DNA of 64,000 nucleotides from Yersinia ruckeri ATCC 29473 (GCF_000754815.1 NZ_KN150747.1:2201908-2265907); one strand, 5' to 3'; shown: positions 18,481 to 30,133, counted from the stretch's first letter. The notes: a model not told the origin generated them from the letters alone. Made by a program: numbers and translations.

Positions 18481-19443
18481 ATGAAAACAGATAATCCAGT
18501 CGTTCAATTAATCACCATTTCTGCCGACGAAGCCGGTCAGCGGATCGATAACTTTTTACTCGCCAAATTGAAAGGCGTACCAAAAAGTATGATTTACCGC
18601 ATCGTGCGAAAAGGTGAAGTACGCGTCAATAAAGGACGCATTAAACCCGAATATAAACTGGCGGACGGTGATGTAGTGCGCGTGCCTCCAGTCCGCGTTG
18701 CCGAGCGTGAAGACGCACCGGTTTCGGCGAAACTGGATAAAGTAGCGGCACTGGCCGACTGTATCCTGTTTGAAGATGACTATTTGCTGGTACTGAATAA
18801 GCCGTCAGGTACCGCGGTTCATGGCGGCAGCGGTTTGAGCTTCGGTGTGATTGAAGCGCTGCGTGCGCTGCGGCCAGAGGCGCGCTTCCTTGAATTGGTA
18901 CACCGTCTGGATCGCGACACCTCCGGTGTGCTGTTAGTGGCCAAAAAACGGTCGGCGTTGCGATCGTTGCACGAACAGTTGCGACTGAAAGGTATGCAAA
19001 AGGATTATTTGGCGCTGGTGCGTGGTCAGTGGCAGTCGCACTGCAAAGCGGTTCAGGCACCCTTGCTGAAGAATATTATGCAAAGCGGCGAGCGGGTCGT
19101 GAAGGTGAGCAGTGAAGGCAAACCGTCAGAAACCCGCTTTAAGGTGGAAGAACGCTTTGAACATTGCACATTGGTCAAAGCCAGCCCGATCACGGGTCGT
19201 ACTCACCAAATTCGTGTGCATGCGCTTCACGCGGGTCATCCGATCGCTTTTGATGACCGCTACGGCGACCGTGATTTCGATCTGCAACTGAAAGGCACCG
19301 GCTTGCACCGCCTATTCCTGCATGCCGCTGCATTACGCTTTGCACATCCTGATACCGGCGAAACCATGCGAATTGAAGCACCACTGGATAACCAACTGCG
19401 CCATTGTCTGTTGATGTTGCGCAAGAATGCCCCAGCAAAATAA
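18481..19443 (+). CDS. rluC: 23S rRNA pseudouridine(955/2504/2580) synthase
   Basis: A 320-residue enzyme isomerising three uridines of 23S rRNA near the peptidyl transferase centre. An S4 RNA-binding domain (about 18-80, [25 protein letters not shown]) precedes the RluA-type catalytic domain with H141-RLD144-RDTSG, D144 being the catalytic aspartate, and the closing [21 protein letters not shown] motif. Length and divergent arrangement with rne are as in E. coli. The ribosome binding site before the ATG is weak. Confidence 0.97.
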   Translation: MKTDNPVVQLITISADEAGQRIDNFLLAKLKGVPKSMIYRIVRKGEVRVNKGRIKPEYKLADGDVVRVPPVRVAEREDAPVSAKLDKVAALADCILFEDDYLLVLNKPSGTAVHGGSGLSFGVIEALRALRPEARFLELVHRLDRDTSGVLLVAKKRSALRSLHEQLRLKGMQKDYLALVRGQWQSHCKAVQAPLLKNIMQSGERVVKVSSEGKPSETRFKVEERFEHCTLVKASPITGRTHQIRVHALHAGHPIAFDDRYGDRDFDLQLKGTGLHRLFLHAAALRFAHPDTGETMRIEAPLDNQLRHCLLMLRKNAPAK

Positions 19444-19450
19444 TCATCAA

Positions 19451-19473
19451 TCGGCGTGGTTTTAACACGCCGA
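19451..19473 (+). terminator. Hairpin after rluC
   Basis: Perfect 8-bp stem TCGGCGTG / CACGCCGA with a 7-base loop, directly after the rluC stop. There is no U-tract, so termination may be weak. A second stem ATCCGGCAT / ATGCCGGAT at 19504-19537 follows. Confidence 0.5.
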
Positions 19474-19562
19474 CGTTCAACTATGATTCGGCATCAGAAT
19501 ATTATCCGGCATGATACCGCAATGTGTGATGCCGGATCAGCCAACATCATTTTCGCCATGGT

Positions 19563-20147
19563 TCAGCGCAGCAGAGGATTTACGCCCTGCGCCATCAGCA
19601 TATGATTCAATGCAATCAGCGGTAAACCAATCAAGGTATTGGGATCGCGGCCTTCTAATCGCTCAAACAAACTTATTCCCAAACCTTCACATTTAAAGCT
19701 CCCCGCACAATTCCACGGTTGTTCAAGGGTTAAATAACCGTCTATTTCTTTATCAGTCAGTTCTCTGAAATACACTTTAAAGGTTTCGCATTGAGTATTT
19801 ATTTTGCCATTGGCCGAATTTAATACGGCCAAACCGGTATAAAAAGTGACACATTGACCACTGGCTTGTCGTAGTTGCTTAAATGCGTTGTCATAATGAT
19901 GCGGTTTACCGGTGATATTTCCATCAATAACACCCACCTGATCTGAGCCGATAATTAAATGCTGCGGGAATTGGTTGCCCAATGCGCTGGCTTTGGCAGC
20001 GGCGAGTCTGATCACCAAATCGGTGGCACTTTCCCCCGGCAGTGGGCTTTCGTCGATGTCCGGCGAAGCAGTAATAAAGGGCAGTTGCAGTTTTTCCAAC
20101 AACGCTTTGCGATAAGAAGAAGTGGATGCGAGAACTAACTGAGACAT
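19563..20147 (-). CDS. yceF: Maf-family nucleotide pyrophosphatase YceF
   Basis: A 194-residue Maf-like protein; the E. coli homologue hydrolyses 7-methyl-GTP and thus cleans modified nucleotides. The family motifs are clear: [17 protein letters not shown] at the N-terminus, [13 protein letters not shown], the catalytic [13 protein letters not shown] (Asp of SDQ) and [11 protein letters not shown], then [29 protein letters not shown]. Start chosen at MSQLVLAS to match the family; GGA is seven bases upstream. Divergent from yceD as in E. coli. Confidence 0.94.
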   Translation of the reverse strand: MSQLVLASTSSYRKALLEKLQLPFITASPDIDESPLPGESATDLVIRLAAAKASALGNQFPQHLIIGSDQVGVIDGNITGKPHHYDNAFKQLRQASGQCVTFYTGLAVLNSANGKINTQCETFKVYFRELTDKEIDGYLTLEQPWNCAGSFKCEGLGISLFERLEGRDPNTLIGLPLIALNHMLMAQGVNPLLR

Positions 20148-20288
20148 AATATTTTCCATAAACCGTGGCGTAATTTAATCAGGCATTTTAAACTGTCCGC
20201 CGCTGTGGAAGCGAATATTGGTGAAAGGTGCGGTTGAATGGCCTTTTTCTTTGACTCTATGTCGTTACAAAGTTAATATGCGCGCCCT

Positions 20289-20813
20289 ATGCAAAAAGTA
20301 AAATTACCCCTGACCATTGATGCGGTTCGTACTGCCCAGAAGCGATTAGATTACGCAGGTATCTATTCCCCTGAGCAAGTTACACGTGTTGCCGAATCCG
20401 TGGTTAGTGTGGACAGCGATGTTGTGGGCTCCTTATCGTTTAATATCGATAATCAGCGCCTGGCAGTTATTACAGGTCATGCGGACGTCGACGTAACGTT
20501 GATGTGTCAGCGCTGTGGTGGCACTTTCGCACACCATGTCCACACAACATATTGTTTTAGCCCGATCGTCAATGACGAGCAGGCTGAAGCATTACCGGAA
20601 GCGTACGAACCGATTGAAGTCGACGAATTTGGCGAAGTTGATCTGTTGGCAATGATTGAAGACGAAATTATTCTTTCGTTGCCTGTCGTTCCGGTACATG
20701 AATCTGAACACTGTGAAGTGTCCGAGGCGGACATGGTATTTGGTAAACTGCCTGAAGAGGTGGAGAAACCGAATCCATTTGCCGTATTAGCCAGTTTAAA
20801 GAAAAGTAATTAA
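20289..20813 (+). CDS. yceD: 23S rRNA accumulation protein YceD (DUF177)
   Basis: A 174-residue DUF177 protein needed for normal 23S rRNA accumulation in E. coli and plants. A Cys pair MCQRCGG in the middle and an acidic region [23 protein letters not shown] are family hallmarks. It is the first gene of the conserved yceD-rpmF-plsX-fab series, 12 bases before rpmF. Confidence 0.95.
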   Translation: MQKVKLPLTIDAVRTAQKRLDYAGIYSPEQVTRVAESVVSVDSDVVGSLSFNIDNQRLAVITGHADVDVTLMCQRCGGTFAHHVHTTYCFSPIVNDEQAEALPEAYEPIEVDEFGEVDLLAMIEDEIILSLPVVPVHESEHCEVSEADMVFGKLPEEVEKPNPFAVLASLKKSN

Positions 20814-20993
<180 letters not shown>

Positions 20994-21026
20994 GTAGTAC
21001 TTGCTAATCATTAGCAAGGCGATACC

Positions 21027-22061
21027 TTGACTTGTCTAACCCTAGCGTTAGATGCAATGGGTGGGGACTTCGGTCCCTGCGTCACAGTGCCTGCTTCATT
21101 GCAGGCACTGGCCTCTAATCCACAGCTAAAGCTTCTGCTGGTCGGCAATCCCGACGCCATCACTCCATTACTTGCCCACACCGATCCTTTGTTGCTGGAA
21201 AGGTTGCAGGTAATTCCCGCTGAGCATGTTATTGCCAGCGACGCTAAACCCTCACAAGCGATTCGTGCCAGCCGTGGTACATCGATGCGCATCGCATTGG
21301 ATCTGGTGAAAAATGGTGAGGCTCAAGCTTGTGTCAGCGCGGGGAATACCGGCGCGTTGATGGGGTTGGCAAAGTTGATGATTAAGCCGCTGGAAGGAAT
21401 AGAGCGCCCAGCTTTGATGACGGTCATTCCCAATCAGCGCCGCAGTAAAACGGTAGTGTTGGACTTGGGAGCGAACGTGGAATGCGACAGCACTATGCTG
21501 GTGCAATTTGCCATCATGGGTTCGGTGATGGCGGAAGAAGTGGTGGGGATTGCTTCTCCCCGAGTCGCGCTACTGAATATTGGTGAAGAAGAAACCAAAG
21601 GTTTAGATAATATCCGCGAAGCCGCCGCAATATTGAAAAATACGCCGGCGATTAATTATATCGGCTATCTGGAAGGCAATGACCTGCTAACGGGAAAGAC
21701 CGATGTAATGGTTTGTGACGGCTTCGTGGGTAACGTCACCCTTAAAACCATGGAAGGTGTGATAAGAATGTTCTTGTCACTGCTCAAGTCATCGGGCGAA
21801 AACACTAAAAAGTCCTGGTGGTTGAAACTGCTGGGGCATTGGCTGCAAAAACGGGTGGCAAAGCGGTTCGGCCATCTGAACCCCGACCAGTATAATGGCG
21901 CATGTCTGCTAGGATTACGGGGCATCGTAATCAAAAGCCACGGCGCTGCGAACCAACGCGCGTTTGCAGTTGCAATAGAGCAGGCTGTGCAGGCGGTGCA
22001 GCGGCAAGTTCCCGAAAGGATTGCCGCGCGCCTTGAAGCTGTATTACCCAAGAGTGACTGA
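21027..22061 (+). CDS. plsX: Phosphate acyltransferase PlsX
   Basis: A 344-residue peripheral membrane enzyme that makes acyl-phosphate from acyl-ACP for phospholipid synthesis. Conserved blocks: [85 protein letters not shown] and a [16 protein letters not shown] tail. The start is TTG, preceded by AAGG at seven bases; the alignment with E. coli PlsX begins exactly here. Six bases before fabH. Confidence 0.97.
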   Translation: MTCLTLALDAMGGDFGPCVTVPASLQALASNPQLKLLLVGNPDAITPLLAHTDPLLLERLQVIPAEHVIASDAKPSQAIRASRGTSMRIALDLVKNGEAQACVSAGNTGALMGLAKLMIKPLEGIERPALMTVIPNQRRSKTVVLDLGANVECDSTMLVQFAIMGSVMAEEVVGIASPRVALLNIGEEETKGLDNIREAAAILKNTPAINYIGYLEGNDLLTGKTDVMVCDGFVGNVTLKTMEGVIRMFLSLLKSSGENTKKSWWLKLLGHWLQKRVAKRFGHLNPDQYNGACLLGLRGIVIKSHGAANQRAFAVAIEQAVQAVQRQVPERIAARLEAVLPKSD

Positions 22062-22067
22062 ACGTAC

Positions 22068-23021
22068 ATGTATACAAAGATTCTCGGAACGGGGAGCTAT
22101 TTGCCCGTACAAGTGCGCAGCAATGCTGATTTAGAAAAAATGGTAGAAACCACCGACGAGTGGATCGTAACTCGTACTGGGATTCGCGAACGCCGCATTG
22201 CAGCACCAGATGAAAATGTGGCTACCATGGCTTTCTGTGCGGCAGAAAAAGCGCTGGAAATGGCCGGTGTCAGCAAAGACGAAGTCGGTCTGATCATTGT
22301 TGCTACCACGTCTTCAAGTCACGCATTCCCTAGCTCTGCTTGCCAGGTGCAACAGATGTTGGGTATTAAAGATGCCGCTGCTTTCGATTTGGCTGCAGCT
22401 TGCGCGGGTTTTACCTATGCGCTGAGCGTTGCCGATCAATATGTGAAAAGTGGTGCTGTGCGTCATGCGTTGGTGATTGGGTCAGACACCTTGTCCCGTG
22501 CGCTGGATCCACAGGATCGCGGCACGATTATTCTGTTTGGTGATGGTGCGGGTGCAGTATTGTTGGGTGCCTCTGAAGAACCGGGCATCCTGTCTACGCA
22601 TCTGCATGCCGACGGTACTTACGGTGGGCTGCTGACTTTACCCTACCAGGATCGTGAAAACCAGACGCAACCAGCCTACGTCACCATGGCGGGTAATGAA
22701 GTCTTTAAAGTGGCGGTAACCGAACTGGCACACATTGTGGACGAAACCTTGCAGGCCAATGGCCTGGATCGTTCAGCGCTGGACTGGTTGGTGCCACATC
22801 AAGCCAATCTGCGAATCATTAGTGCAACGGCTAAAAAATTAGGTATGGGGCTGGATAAAGTGGTGATCACGCTTGATCGTCACGGTAACACCTCTGCCGC
22901 ATCCGTCCCTTCAGCGTTAGATGAAGCGGTGCGAGATGGCCGTATTCAACGTGGGCAATTGGTGCTGTTGGAAGCGTTCGGCGGTGGCTTTACTTGGGGC
23001 TCTGCGCTGGTTCGTTTTTGA
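22068..23021 (+). CDS. fabH: Beta-ketoacyl-ACP synthase III
   Basis: A 317-residue condensing enzyme starting fatty acid synthesis from acetyl-CoA and malonyl-ACP. Catalytic C112 in [11 protein letters not shown], His in [11 protein letters not shown] and Asn in [10 protein letters not shown] form the triad. Length equals E. coli FabH. It lies in the plsX-fabHDG cluster; acyl-ACP products also feed PlsX, lipid A acylation and AHL synthesis encoded elsewhere in this window. Confidence 0.98.
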   Translation: MYTKILGTGSYLPVQVRSNADLEKMVETTDEWIVTRTGIRERRIAAPDENVATMAFCAAEKALEMAGVSKDEVGLIIVATTSSSHAFPSSACQVQQMLGIKDAAAFDLAAACAGFTYALSVADQYVKSGAVRHALVIGSDTLSRALDPQDRGTIILFGDGAGAVLLGASEEPGILSTHLHADGTYGGLLTLPYQDRENQTQPAYVTMAGNEVFKVAVTELAHIVDETLQANGLDRSALDWLVPHQANLRIISATAKKLGMGLDKVVITLDRHGNTSAASVPSALDEAVRDGRIQRGQLVLLEAFGGGFTWGSALVRF

Positions 23022-23057
23022 TTTAACAGGAAGTCTTTTGTTTAACGGGAAAGTAAA

Positions 23058-23987
23058 ATGTCGAAATTTGCAATGGTATTTCCAGGCCAAGGGTCTCAGA
23101 CTGTTGGCATGCTGGCTGATTTAGCCGCACAATTTCCGATAGTTGAAGAAACTTTCAGTGAGGCTTCTTCTGTTTTAGGCTACGATTTGTGGCAGTTGGT
23201 GCAACAGGGGCCAACAGAAGAACTGAATAAAACTTGGCAAACCCAGCCTGCATTGCTGACCGCATCAGTGGCAATTTGGCAGGTCTGGCAACAACAGGGC
23301 GGCAAAGCCCCCGCGATGATGGCTGGCCATAGTCTGGGTGAATACTCAGCGTTGGTATGTGCTGGCGTACTGGATTTCAAACAGGCGGTTAAGCTGGTTG
23401 AGTTGCGCGGCCAGTTGATGCAGGAAGCGGTGCCTGAAGGTACCGGTGCCATGTCGGCCATCATTGGTCTGGATAATGAATCCATCGCCAAAGCCTGCGA
23501 AGAGTCAGCTCAGGGGCAGGTAGTTTCACCGGTCAACTTTAACTCGCCAGGTCAGGTTGTGATCGCCGGGAATAAAGAAGCCGTTGAGCGTGCCGGTGCC
23601 GCTTGTAAACTGGCTGGTGCCAAACGTGCGTTACCTTTACCTGTTAGTGTGCCGTCTCATTGTGCATTAATGAAACCAGCGGCAGACAAACTGGCCGTGG
23701 CATTGGAACGTATTGAATTCAAGGCACCGTTATTCCCGGTAATCAACAACGTAGACGTGGAAGCAGAAGTTTCACCAGAAGCTATTCGTAGCGCGCTGGT
23801 ACGTCAGCTGTATAATCCGGTACGTTGGACAGAAAGCGTTGAATTGATCGCAGCAGAAGGCGTGCAGTTGCTGCTAGAGGTTGGCCCAGGCAAAGTCCTG
23901 ACTGGCCTGACCAAGCGTATCGTGGATACATTGGCGGCAGCACCGGTAAACGATGTCGCTACAGTGACCGCTGCGCTTGAACAATAA
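23058..23987 (+). CDS. fabD: Malonyl-CoA:ACP transacylase
   Basis: A 309-residue transferase loading malonyl onto ACP. The GQGSQ N-terminal motif, the nucleophile G90-H-S92-L-G elbow, and the catalytic-His region VPSHCALM are all present. Family length is normal. Located between fabH and fabG with short spacing. Confidence 0.98.
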   Translation: MSKFAMVFPGQGSQTVGMLADLAAQFPIVEETFSEASSVLGYDLWQLVQQGPTEELNKTWQTQPALLTASVAIWQVWQQQGGKAPAMMAGHSLGEYSALVCAGVLDFKQAVKLVELRGQLMQEAVPEGTGAMSAIIGLDNESIAKACEESAQGQVVSPVNFNSPGQVVIAGNKEAVERAGAACKLAGAKRALPLPVSVPSHCALMKPAADKLAVALERIEFKAPLFPVINNVDVEAEVSPEAIRSALVRQLYNPVRWTESVELIAAEGVQLLLEVGPGKVLTGLTKRIVDTLAAAPVNDVATVTAALEQ

Positions 23988-24000
23988 TAAAGAGGGTAGC

Positions 24001-24735
24001 ATGAGCTTTGAAGGAAAAATTGCGCTGGTAACTGGCGCAAGCCGTGGCATAGGCCGCGCTATTGCAGAATTATTGGTCGAACGTGGTGCTGTGGTTATTG
24101 GTACCGCGACCAGTGAAAAGGGGGCTGAAGCGATCAGCGCCTATTTGGGTGGCAAGGGTAAAGGTTTAGAGTTAAACGTTGTTGACCCTGAATCGATTGG
24201 AAAAGTATTGGCAACTATTCGTGCTGAATTTGGCGAAGTTGACATTTTAGTGAATAATGCCGGTATTACGCGTGATAACCTGCTGATGCGTATGAAGGAT
24301 GAAGAGTGGCAAGATATTATTGACACTGATCTAACTTCCGTATTCCGCCTGTCAAAAGCGGTAATGCGCGCTATGATGAAAAAGCGGTTTGGGCGTATCA
24401 TTACCATAGGTTCTGTCGTTGGAACCATGGGTAATGCAGGGCAGGTTAACTACGCGGCAGCTAAAGCCGGTCTGATTGGCTTTAGCAAGTCTTTGGCGCG
24501 TGAGGTTGCTTCACGTGGCATTACTGTCAACGTTGTGGCACCTGGCTTTATTGAGACGGACATGACGACGGCGTTGACAGATGATCAACGCGCAGGCATT
24601 TTGGCCCAGGTACCAGCTAACCGGCTTGGGCAAGCAAAAGAAATTGCCAGCGCTGTTGCATTTTTAGCCTCTGACGAGGCCAGCTATATCTCGGGTGAAA
24701 CATTACATGTCAATGGCGGCATGTACATGATTTAA
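24001..24735 (+). CDS. fabG: 3-oxoacyl-ACP reductase
   Basis: A 244-residue NADPH-dependent SDR enzyme reducing beta-ketoacyl-ACP. The nucleotide motif TGASRGIG (11-18), NNAG (86-89) and catalytic S138, Y151, K155 match E. coli numbering. The ATG is preceded by AGAGGGT; an in-frame Met eight codons upstream overlaps fabD and is not used by the family. Confidence 0.98.
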   Translation: MSFEGKIALVTGASRGIGRAIAELLVERGAVVIGTATSEKGAEAISAYLGGKGKGLELNVVDPESIGKVLATIRAEFGEVDILVNNAGITRDNLLMRMKDEEWQDIIDTDLTSVFRLSKAVMRAMMKKRFGRIITIGSVVGTMGNAGQVNYAAAKAGLIGFSKSLAREVASRGITVNVVAPGFIETDMTTALTDDQRAGILAQVPANRLGQAKEIASAVAFLASDEASYISGETLHVNGGMYMI

Positions 24736-24889
24736 GCGCTGAGCGGACTTTTTACGCTATTTGAGGGTAAAACCGCAAAATAACGTAAATTTGTGGTTCG
24801 ACCAGCCGAGATTTAGTTGCATCTTTTTCAACATTTTATAAACTACGAAAACCATCGCGAAAGCGAGTTTTGATAGGAAATTTAAGAGT

Positions 24890-25126
24890 ATGAGCACTAT
24901 CGAAGAACGCGTTAAGAAAATCATCGTTGAACAACTTGGTGTTAAACAGGAAGAAGTACTGAACAACGCTTCTTTCGTAGAAGATCTTGGCGCTGATTCT
25001 CTTGACACCGTTGAGCTGGTCATGGCTCTGGAAGAAGAGTTTGATACCGAGATTCCAGACGAAGAAGCAGAAAAAATCACTACTGTTCAGGCAGCTATTG
25101 ATTTTATCAACGCTAGTCAGCAGTAA
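24890..25126 (+). CDS. acpP: Acyl carrier protein
   Basis: A 78-residue acidic carrier protein; S37 in [11 protein letters not shown] receives the phosphopantetheine arm. Near-identical to E. coli AcpP. The 154-base fabG-acpP gap presumably holds an acpP promoter, and a strong terminator follows, in keeping with acpP's separate high expression. Confidence 0.99.
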   Translation: MSTIEERVKKIIVEQLGVKQEEVLNNASFVEDLGADSLDTVELVMALEEEFDTEIPDEEAEKITTVQAAIDFINASQQ

Positions 25127-25138
25127 GCGAACATATCT

Positions 25139-25168
25139 AGGCGGTCATTCGACCGCCTAAGTTTTTTT
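25139..25168 (+). terminator. Terminator after acpP
   Basis: Stem AGGCGGTC / GACCGCCT with a 4-base loop and a T7 run. It lies between acpP and fabF and should partially uncouple their levels. Confidence 0.88.
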
Positions 25169-25205
25169 GCCCCAACGTCTTATTTTCCCTCCTTGGAGGA
25201 CCAAC

Positions 25206-26447
25206 GTGTCTAAGCGTCGAGTTGTTGTAACTGGACTGGGCATGCTGTCTCCTGTCGGTAATACAGTAGAATCCACTTGGAATGCTGTTCTTGCTGGGCA
25301 GAGTGGCATTAGCCTGATCGACCATTTTGATACTAGCGCCTATGCGACGAAATTTGCTGGACTGGTACAAAATTTTAACTGTGAAGACTACATGTCGCGT
25401 AAAGATGCGCGCAAAATGGATGCCTTCATTCAGTACGGCATAGCCGCCGGTATTCAGGCGATGCGAGACTCCGGTCTTGAAGTGACTGAAGCTAACGCTG
25501 ACCGCATTGGAGCCGCTATCGGTTCTGGTATTGGTGGTCTGGGGCTGATCGAAGAAAACCATACCGCACTGGTTAACGGTGGGCCGCGGAAAATCAGCCC
25601 GTTCTTCGTGCCTTCTACTATCGTGAATATGATCGCGGGCCACCTCAGCATTATGTTTGGTTTACGCGGCCCGAGTATTTCTATTGCGACAGCCTGTACC
25701 TCTGGTGTGCACAATATCGGCCATGCCGCCCGTATCATTGCTTATAATGATGCTGACGTGATGGTCGCCGGTGGTGCCGAGAAAGCCAGTACGCCATTAG
25801 GCGTTGGCGGCTTCGGTGCTGCGCGAGCCTTGTCTACCCGTAACGATAATCCACAAGCGGCCAGCCGCCCATGGGATACAGATCGTGACGGTTTTGTACT
25901 GGGCGATGGTGCTGGCATGATGGTGCTGGAAGAATACGAACACGCGAAGCAGCGTGGCGCTAAAATCTACGCAGAAGTTGTTGGTTTTGGTATGAGCAGC
26001 GATGCCTATCATATGACCTCTCCACCGGAAAACGGTGCCGGCGCAGCGTTGGCAATGGTGAATGCGTTACGTGACGCGGGTATCACGGCCTCGCAAATCG
26101 GCTATATCAATGCTCATGGCACTTCAACGCCAGCGGGTGATAAAGCGGAAACTCAGGCTGTTAAATCAGTATTTGGTGCCGATGCTGGAAAAGTTATGGT
26201 TAGCTCAACCAAATCTATGACCGGTCACCTGTTAGGTGCAGCAGGTGCGATAGAGTCTATCTTTACCATACTGGCATTGCGCGATCAGGCTGTTCCGCCA
26301 ACCATTAATCTGGATAACCCGGATGAAGGTTGTGATTTGGATTTTGTTGCGCATACTGCTCGTCAAGTCTCTGATCTTGAATATACCCTGTGTAACTCGT
26401 TTGGTTTCGGTGGCACTAACGGCTCTTTGGTATTCCGTAAAGTGTAA
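25206..26447 (+). CDS. fabF: Beta-ketoacyl-ACP synthase II
   Basis: A 413-residue condensing enzyme responsible for temperature-dependent elongation (palmitoleate to cis-vaccenate). The Cys-His-His triad is seen in [21 protein letters not shown] and [15 protein letters not shown]. The start is GTG with GGAGG upstream ([13 protein letters not shown]), giving the exact E. coli length; an in-frame upstream ATG lies in the terminator region and is unlikely. Confidence 0.98.
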   Translation: MSKRRVVVTGLGMLSPVGNTVESTWNAVLAGQSGISLIDHFDTSAYATKFAGLVQNFNCEDYMSRKDARKMDAFIQYGIAAGIQAMRDSGLEVTEANADRIGAAIGSGIGGLGLIEENHTALVNGGPRKISPFFVPSTIVNMIAGHLSIMFGLRGPSISIATACTSGVHNIGHAARIIAYNDADVMVAGGAEKASTPLGVGGFGAARALSTRNDNPQAASRPWDTDRDGFVLGDGAGMMVLEEYEHAKQRGAKIYAEVVGFGMSSDAYHMTSPPENGAGAALAMVNALRDAGITASQIGYINAHGTSTPAGDKAETQAVKSVFGADAGKVMVSSTKSMTGHLLGAAGAIESIFTILALRDQAVPPTINLDNPDEGCDLDFVAHTARQVSDLEYTLCNSFGFGGTNGSLVFRKV

Positions 26448-26472
26448 CTGCGGCTGTTACGGCACAGATAAT

Positions 26473-26500
26473 AAAAAACCCGGTTATCCGGGTTTTTTTA
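26473..26500 (+). terminator. Terminator after fabF
   Basis: AAAAAACCCGG - TTAT - CCGGGTTTTTT, a symmetrical A/T-flanked hairpin typical of bidirectional rho-independent terminators. Confidence 0.92.
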
Positions 26501-26624
26501 TGCCTCTCGCCGAATGATGCTGTCCGCTGAAAAATCAGGAAGATAACTCTGAACCTGTAAACTGAATACACCGCATTCACTATATCTATTATATTAAACT
26601 GCGTCATACAAAAGAGAGTTAGGT

Positions 26625-27422
26625 ATGTTTCTGATTAATGGTGTTGTGCAAGACCAGCTTTCTGCAACGGATAGAGGCTTACAGTTTGGTGACGGCTGTT
26701 TTACTACCGCCCGGGTAGTCAATGGCCAGATATGTTGGTTGCCAATGCATATACAACGTTTGCAGCAGGGGGCTGAGCGTCTGCTACTACCGACGATTGA
26801 CTGGTCGTTACTCCAACAGGAAATGACCGAACTGGCGCACCAATCCGCACAAGGTGTAGTGAAAGTGATCCTGACGCGCGGCAGTGGTGGACGTGGCTAC
26901 AGCGGCGTTGGCTGCGAGCATCCGACGCGGATCCTTTCGCTTAGTGATTATCCTGCTCATTATTCACTTTGGTGCGAGCAGGGGATAACATTGGCTCTCA
27001 GTCCGATCCCTTTGGCCCAAAATCCGCTGCTTGCGGGGATCAAACACCTTAACCGGTTGGAACAAGTGTTAATTCGTGCGCATCTTGAACAGACAACCGC
27101 AGATGAAGCGCTGGTGCTTGACACTGCTGGGCACCTGGTGGAATGCTGTGCGGCCAATTTATTTTGGCGCAAAGGGGATACGGTGTTTACGCCAGATCTG
27201 AGTCAGTCCGGTGTGGCGGGTATTATGCGTCGTCGCATAATGGCGCGGTTATTTGCATCAAAATATAAACTGCATTGCGTGTCTGAGCCGCTGGAAACAT
27301 TGCAAGATGCCGACGAAGTATTGATCTGCAATGCTTTGATGCCTTTAATTTCAGTTAATCAGGCGCATAAATGGATCTACTCATCACGACAGCTCTATGA
27401 ATTTCTGCGCCCACATTGTTAA
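26625..27422 (+). CDS. pabC: Aminodeoxychorismate lyase
   Basis: A 265-residue PLP enzyme of fold type IV that makes p-aminobenzoate for folate. K140 in LAGIKHLNRLEQVLIRAH is the expected PLP lysine, DRGLQFGDGCFTT is the N-terminal motif and ADEALVLDTAGHLVECCAANLFW the second. First gene of the pabC-mltG-tmk-holB-tatD family run. Confidence 0.95.
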   Translation: MFLINGVVQDQLSATDRGLQFGDGCFTTARVVNGQICWLPMHIQRLQQGAERLLLPTIDWSLLQQEMTELAHQSAQGVVKVILTRGSGGRGYSGVGCEHPTRILSLSDYPAHYSLWCEQGITLALSPIPLAQNPLLAGIKHLNRLEQVLIRAHLEQTTADEALVLDTAGHLVECCAANLFWRKGDTVFTPDLSQSGVAGIMRRRIMARLFASKYKLHCVSEPLETLQDADEVLICNALMPLISVNQAHKWIYSSRQLYEFLRPHC

Positions 27423-27472
27423 TATTGATTTAACCGCTGACATCGACTTAAAAATTTAAACATGGCCGATAG

Positions 27473-28498
27473 ATGAAAAGAAAAAAACTCAGAGTACTCA
27501 CCATCCTTGTCGCAATTTGCCTGGGTTTGCTGTTTTTTGGTTATCAAAAAGTGCAAAACTTTGCCAACGCGCCGCTAACCATCAAACAGGACACTATTTT
27601 CACCCTGCCAGCGGGCACCGGGCGCGTCGGTCTTGAAACTTTATTACTGCAAGATCATCTCGTTGTCGACAGTCGCTTGTTCCCGTGGTTATTGCGTATC
27701 GATCCAGAGTTAGCCAAATTCAAGGCAGGCACTTATCGGTTCACTCCGGGCATGACCGTACGCCAAATGTTGCTATTACTCGCCAGTGGCAAAGAGGCTC
27801 AGTTTACGATCCGCTTTATCGAGGGCACTCGTCTGAGTGATTGGCTGGACGAACTGAAACAGGCTGAATACGTCAAACATGAATTGGCGGGCAAAAGTAA
27901 CGTCGAAATCGCCCGTCTTATCGGCCTGAAAGATACCGAACATCCAGAGGGTTGGTTGTATCCAGATACCTATGCTTATACTGCCGGTACCACCGATCTG
28001 GCCTTGTTGAAACGGGCACATAGGAAGATGGAAAAAACGGTAGAAGAGATCTGGCAGGCACGAGACGATGCTTTGCCGTACAAAAATCCCAATGACTTAG
28101 TGACCATGGCATCGATCATTGAGAAGGAAACGGCAGTCAATGATGAGCGAACCAAAGTGGCCTCGGTGTTTATCAACCGATTGCGCATCGGTATGCGGCT
28201 GCAAACCGATCCGACGGTAATCTATGGTTTGGGTGATAAATACAGTGGAACCATCACCCGTAAAGATTTAGAGACGCCAACACCGTATAATACTTATGTG
28301 ATTGCCGGGATGCCACCCACACCGATCGCCATGCCGGGCTTGGCCTCATTGAAGGCCGCGGCTCATCCGGCTAAAACGCCTTATCTCTACTTTGTCGCTG
28401 ATGGTAAGGGCGGACATACTTTTACCACTAATCTAGCCAGCCATAATCAGGCGGTACGCGTTTATCGTCAGGCGCTAAAGGAAAAGAATGGACAGTAA
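27473..28498 (+). CDS. mltG: Endolytic murein transglycosylase MltG
   Basis: A 341-residue inner-membrane protein with one N-terminal membrane segment (about 7-24) and a periplasmic YceG domain. It cleaves nascent peptidoglycan strands and is thought to terminate glycan elongation. E217 in [10 protein letters not shown] corresponds to the catalytic Glu (E218 in E. coli); [15 protein letters not shown] and [20 protein letters not shown] are conserved. It overlaps tmk by 11 bases, pointing to coupled translation. Confidence 0.96.
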   Translation: MKRKKLRVLTILVAICLGLLFFGYQKVQNFANAPLTIKQDTIFTLPAGTGRVGLETLLLQDHLVVDSRLFPWLLRIDPELAKFKAGTYRFTPGMTVRQMLLLLASGKEAQFTIRFIEGTRLSDWLDELKQAEYVKHELAGKSNVEIARLIGLKDTEHPEGWLYPDTYAYTAGTTDLALLKRAHRKMEKTVEEIWQARDDALPYKNPNDLVTMASIIEKETAVNDERTKVASVFINRLRIGMRLQTDPTVIYGLGDKYSGTITRKDLETPTPYNTYVIAGMPPTPIAMPGLASLKAAAHPAKTPYLYFVADGKGGHTFTTNLASHNQAVRVYRQALKEKNGQ

Positions 28499-29126
28499 AT
28501 TTATCGTTATTGAAGGCCTGGAAGGGGCGGGTAAAACCACCGCCAGAGATACCGTGGTCGCTACACTGCAGGCACAGGGCATTAACGATATCGTCTTTAC
28601 CCGCGAGCCGGGCGGCACGCCGTTGGCCGAAAAATTGCGCGACCTGATTAAGCAAGGTATTGATGGCGAAGAGCTGACCGATAAAGCCGAAGTTCTGATG
28701 CTGTATGCCGCGCGGGTGCAATTAGTGGAGAATGTCATTAAGCCGGCACTGGCGCGTGGTGCCTGGGTGGTGGGCGATCGGCACGATCTTTCTTCGCAAG
28801 CTTATCAAGGGGGAGGCCGTGGTATCGATAGTCAACTGATGACCTCTCTACGGGATACGGTTCTTGGCACATTTAGGCCGGATCTGACGCTGTATCTGGA
28901 TTTGCCTCCCGCTATTGGCTTGCAACGTGCCCGGCAGCGCGGAGAACTGGATCGTATCGAGCAAGAATCACTGGCTTTCTTCGAGCGTACTCGCGAGCGC
29001 TATTTGGCACTGGCCGCCGCTGATGACACTATTCTGACCATTGATGCTTCTCAGTCATTGGAGAATGTTAGCGCCGCTATTCGTCGCGCACTGACTGAGT
29101 GGCTAGTTTCACGGGAAACTGCGTAA
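28488..29126 (+). CDS. tmk: Thymidylate kinase
   Basis: A 212-residue kinase phosphorylating dTMP to dTDP. P-loop GLEGAGKTT (10-18), the TREPGG motif, [13 protein letters not shown] and the LID region Arg cluster [15 protein letters not shown] are visible. It overlaps mltG and shares its stop with the holB start (TAATG). Confidence 0.97.
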   Translation: MDSKFIVIEGLEGAGKTTARDTVVATLQAQGINDIVFTREPGGTPLAEKLRDLIKQGIDGEELTDKAEVLMLYAARVQLVENVIKPALARGAWVVGDRHDLSSQAYQGGGRGIDSQLMTSLRDTVLGTFRPDLTLYLDLPPAIGLQRARQRGELDRIEQESLAFFERTRERYLALAAADDTILTIDASQSLENVSAAIRRALTEWLVSRETA

Positions 29127-30133
29127 TGAATTGGTATCCGTGGCTGAATGCGCCTTATCGTCAGTTGGTTGGGCAACATATTGCCGGTCGTGGTCATCAC
29201 GCCTTACTGGTGCATGCCTTGCCCGGCAATGGTGCTGATGCGCTGATTTATGGCTTGAGTCGTTGGTTGATGTGCCAGCAGCGTCAGGGGGAGAAAAGCT
29301 GCGGGGAATGTCACAGTTGCCGCCTGATGTTGGCTGGCAATCATCCCGACTGGCATGTGTTGACGCCGGAGAAAGGCAAAAGCAGTATCGGAGTCGAGCG
29401 AGTGCGAACCCTTATTGAGACACTTTATTCCCATGCTCAACAGGGTGGAGCCAAAGTGATCTGGTTACCACAAGCAGAATCCCTGACTGACGCAGCGGCC
29501 AACGCGTTGCTAAAAACACTGGAAGAGCCGCCGGAAAAGACTTACTTCCTATTGCGATGTGTTGAGCCTTCCCGTTTACTACCGACGCTGCGTAGTCGAT
29601 GCTTTTACTGGCACTTTTCCAGCCCTGAAACTGCATTGAGCATGCAGTGGTTGGGGCGGCAAGTCAGTGCCGAGCCGGTGGCGATGCTGGCTGCGTTACA
29701 GCTCAGTGAAGGTGGGCCTATTGCCGCCGAGCAATTATTACAGCCGGAACGTTGGGCGCAACGCACGGCGCTGTGTCAGGCTCTTAGTGAAGGATTATCC
29801 CGGCAAGACCTGATGTCTCTGTTGCCACAGCTGAACCACGATAACGTCAGTGAACGCCTGCATTGGCTATCCTCTTTGCTATTAGATGCGTTGAAATGGC
29901 AGCAGGGGGCGGGCAACTTTATCGTGAACCAGGATCAGCGGCAATTGGTGCAACAGCTTGCCCAGTCAACGCCGATTTCTGCACTGCTTCAATCGGCTAA
30001 TCAATGGCTACATTGTCGCCATCAATTATCTTCTGTCGTCGGCGTTAACCGCGAATTGTTACTGACTGAGCAATTGCTCAATTGGGAAAACAGACTGTCC
30101 GGTGCTGATCGTACCTTTTCTCATTCGTTGTAA
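29126..30133 (+). CDS. holB: DNA polymerase III delta' subunit
   Basis: A 335-residue clamp-loader subunit. The AAA-like N-terminal domain carries a zinc module CGECHSC-x-L, the SRC-like motif LRSRCF and LEEPPEKTYFLL. As in E. coli delta', the P-loop is degenerate (HALPGNGADAL), so ATP is not expected to bind. Start taken at [10 protein letters not shown], overlapping the tmk stop; this gives the family length. Confidence 0.96.
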   Translation: MNWYPWLNAPYRQLVGQHIAGRGHHALLVHALPGNGADALIYGLSRWLMCQQRQGEKSCGECHSCRLMLAGNHPDWHVLTPEKGKSSIGVERVRTLIETLYSHAQQGGAKVIWLPQAESLTDAAANALLKTLEEPPEKTYFLLRCVEPSRLLPTLRSRCFYWHFSSPETALSMQWLGRQVSAEPVAMLAALQLSEGGPIAAEQLLQPERWAQRTALCQALSEGLSRQDLMSLLPQLNHDNVSERLHWLSSLLLDALKWQQGAGNFIVNQDQRQLVQQLAQSTPISALLQSANQWLHCRHQLSSVVGVNRELLLTEQLLNWENRLSGADRTFSHSL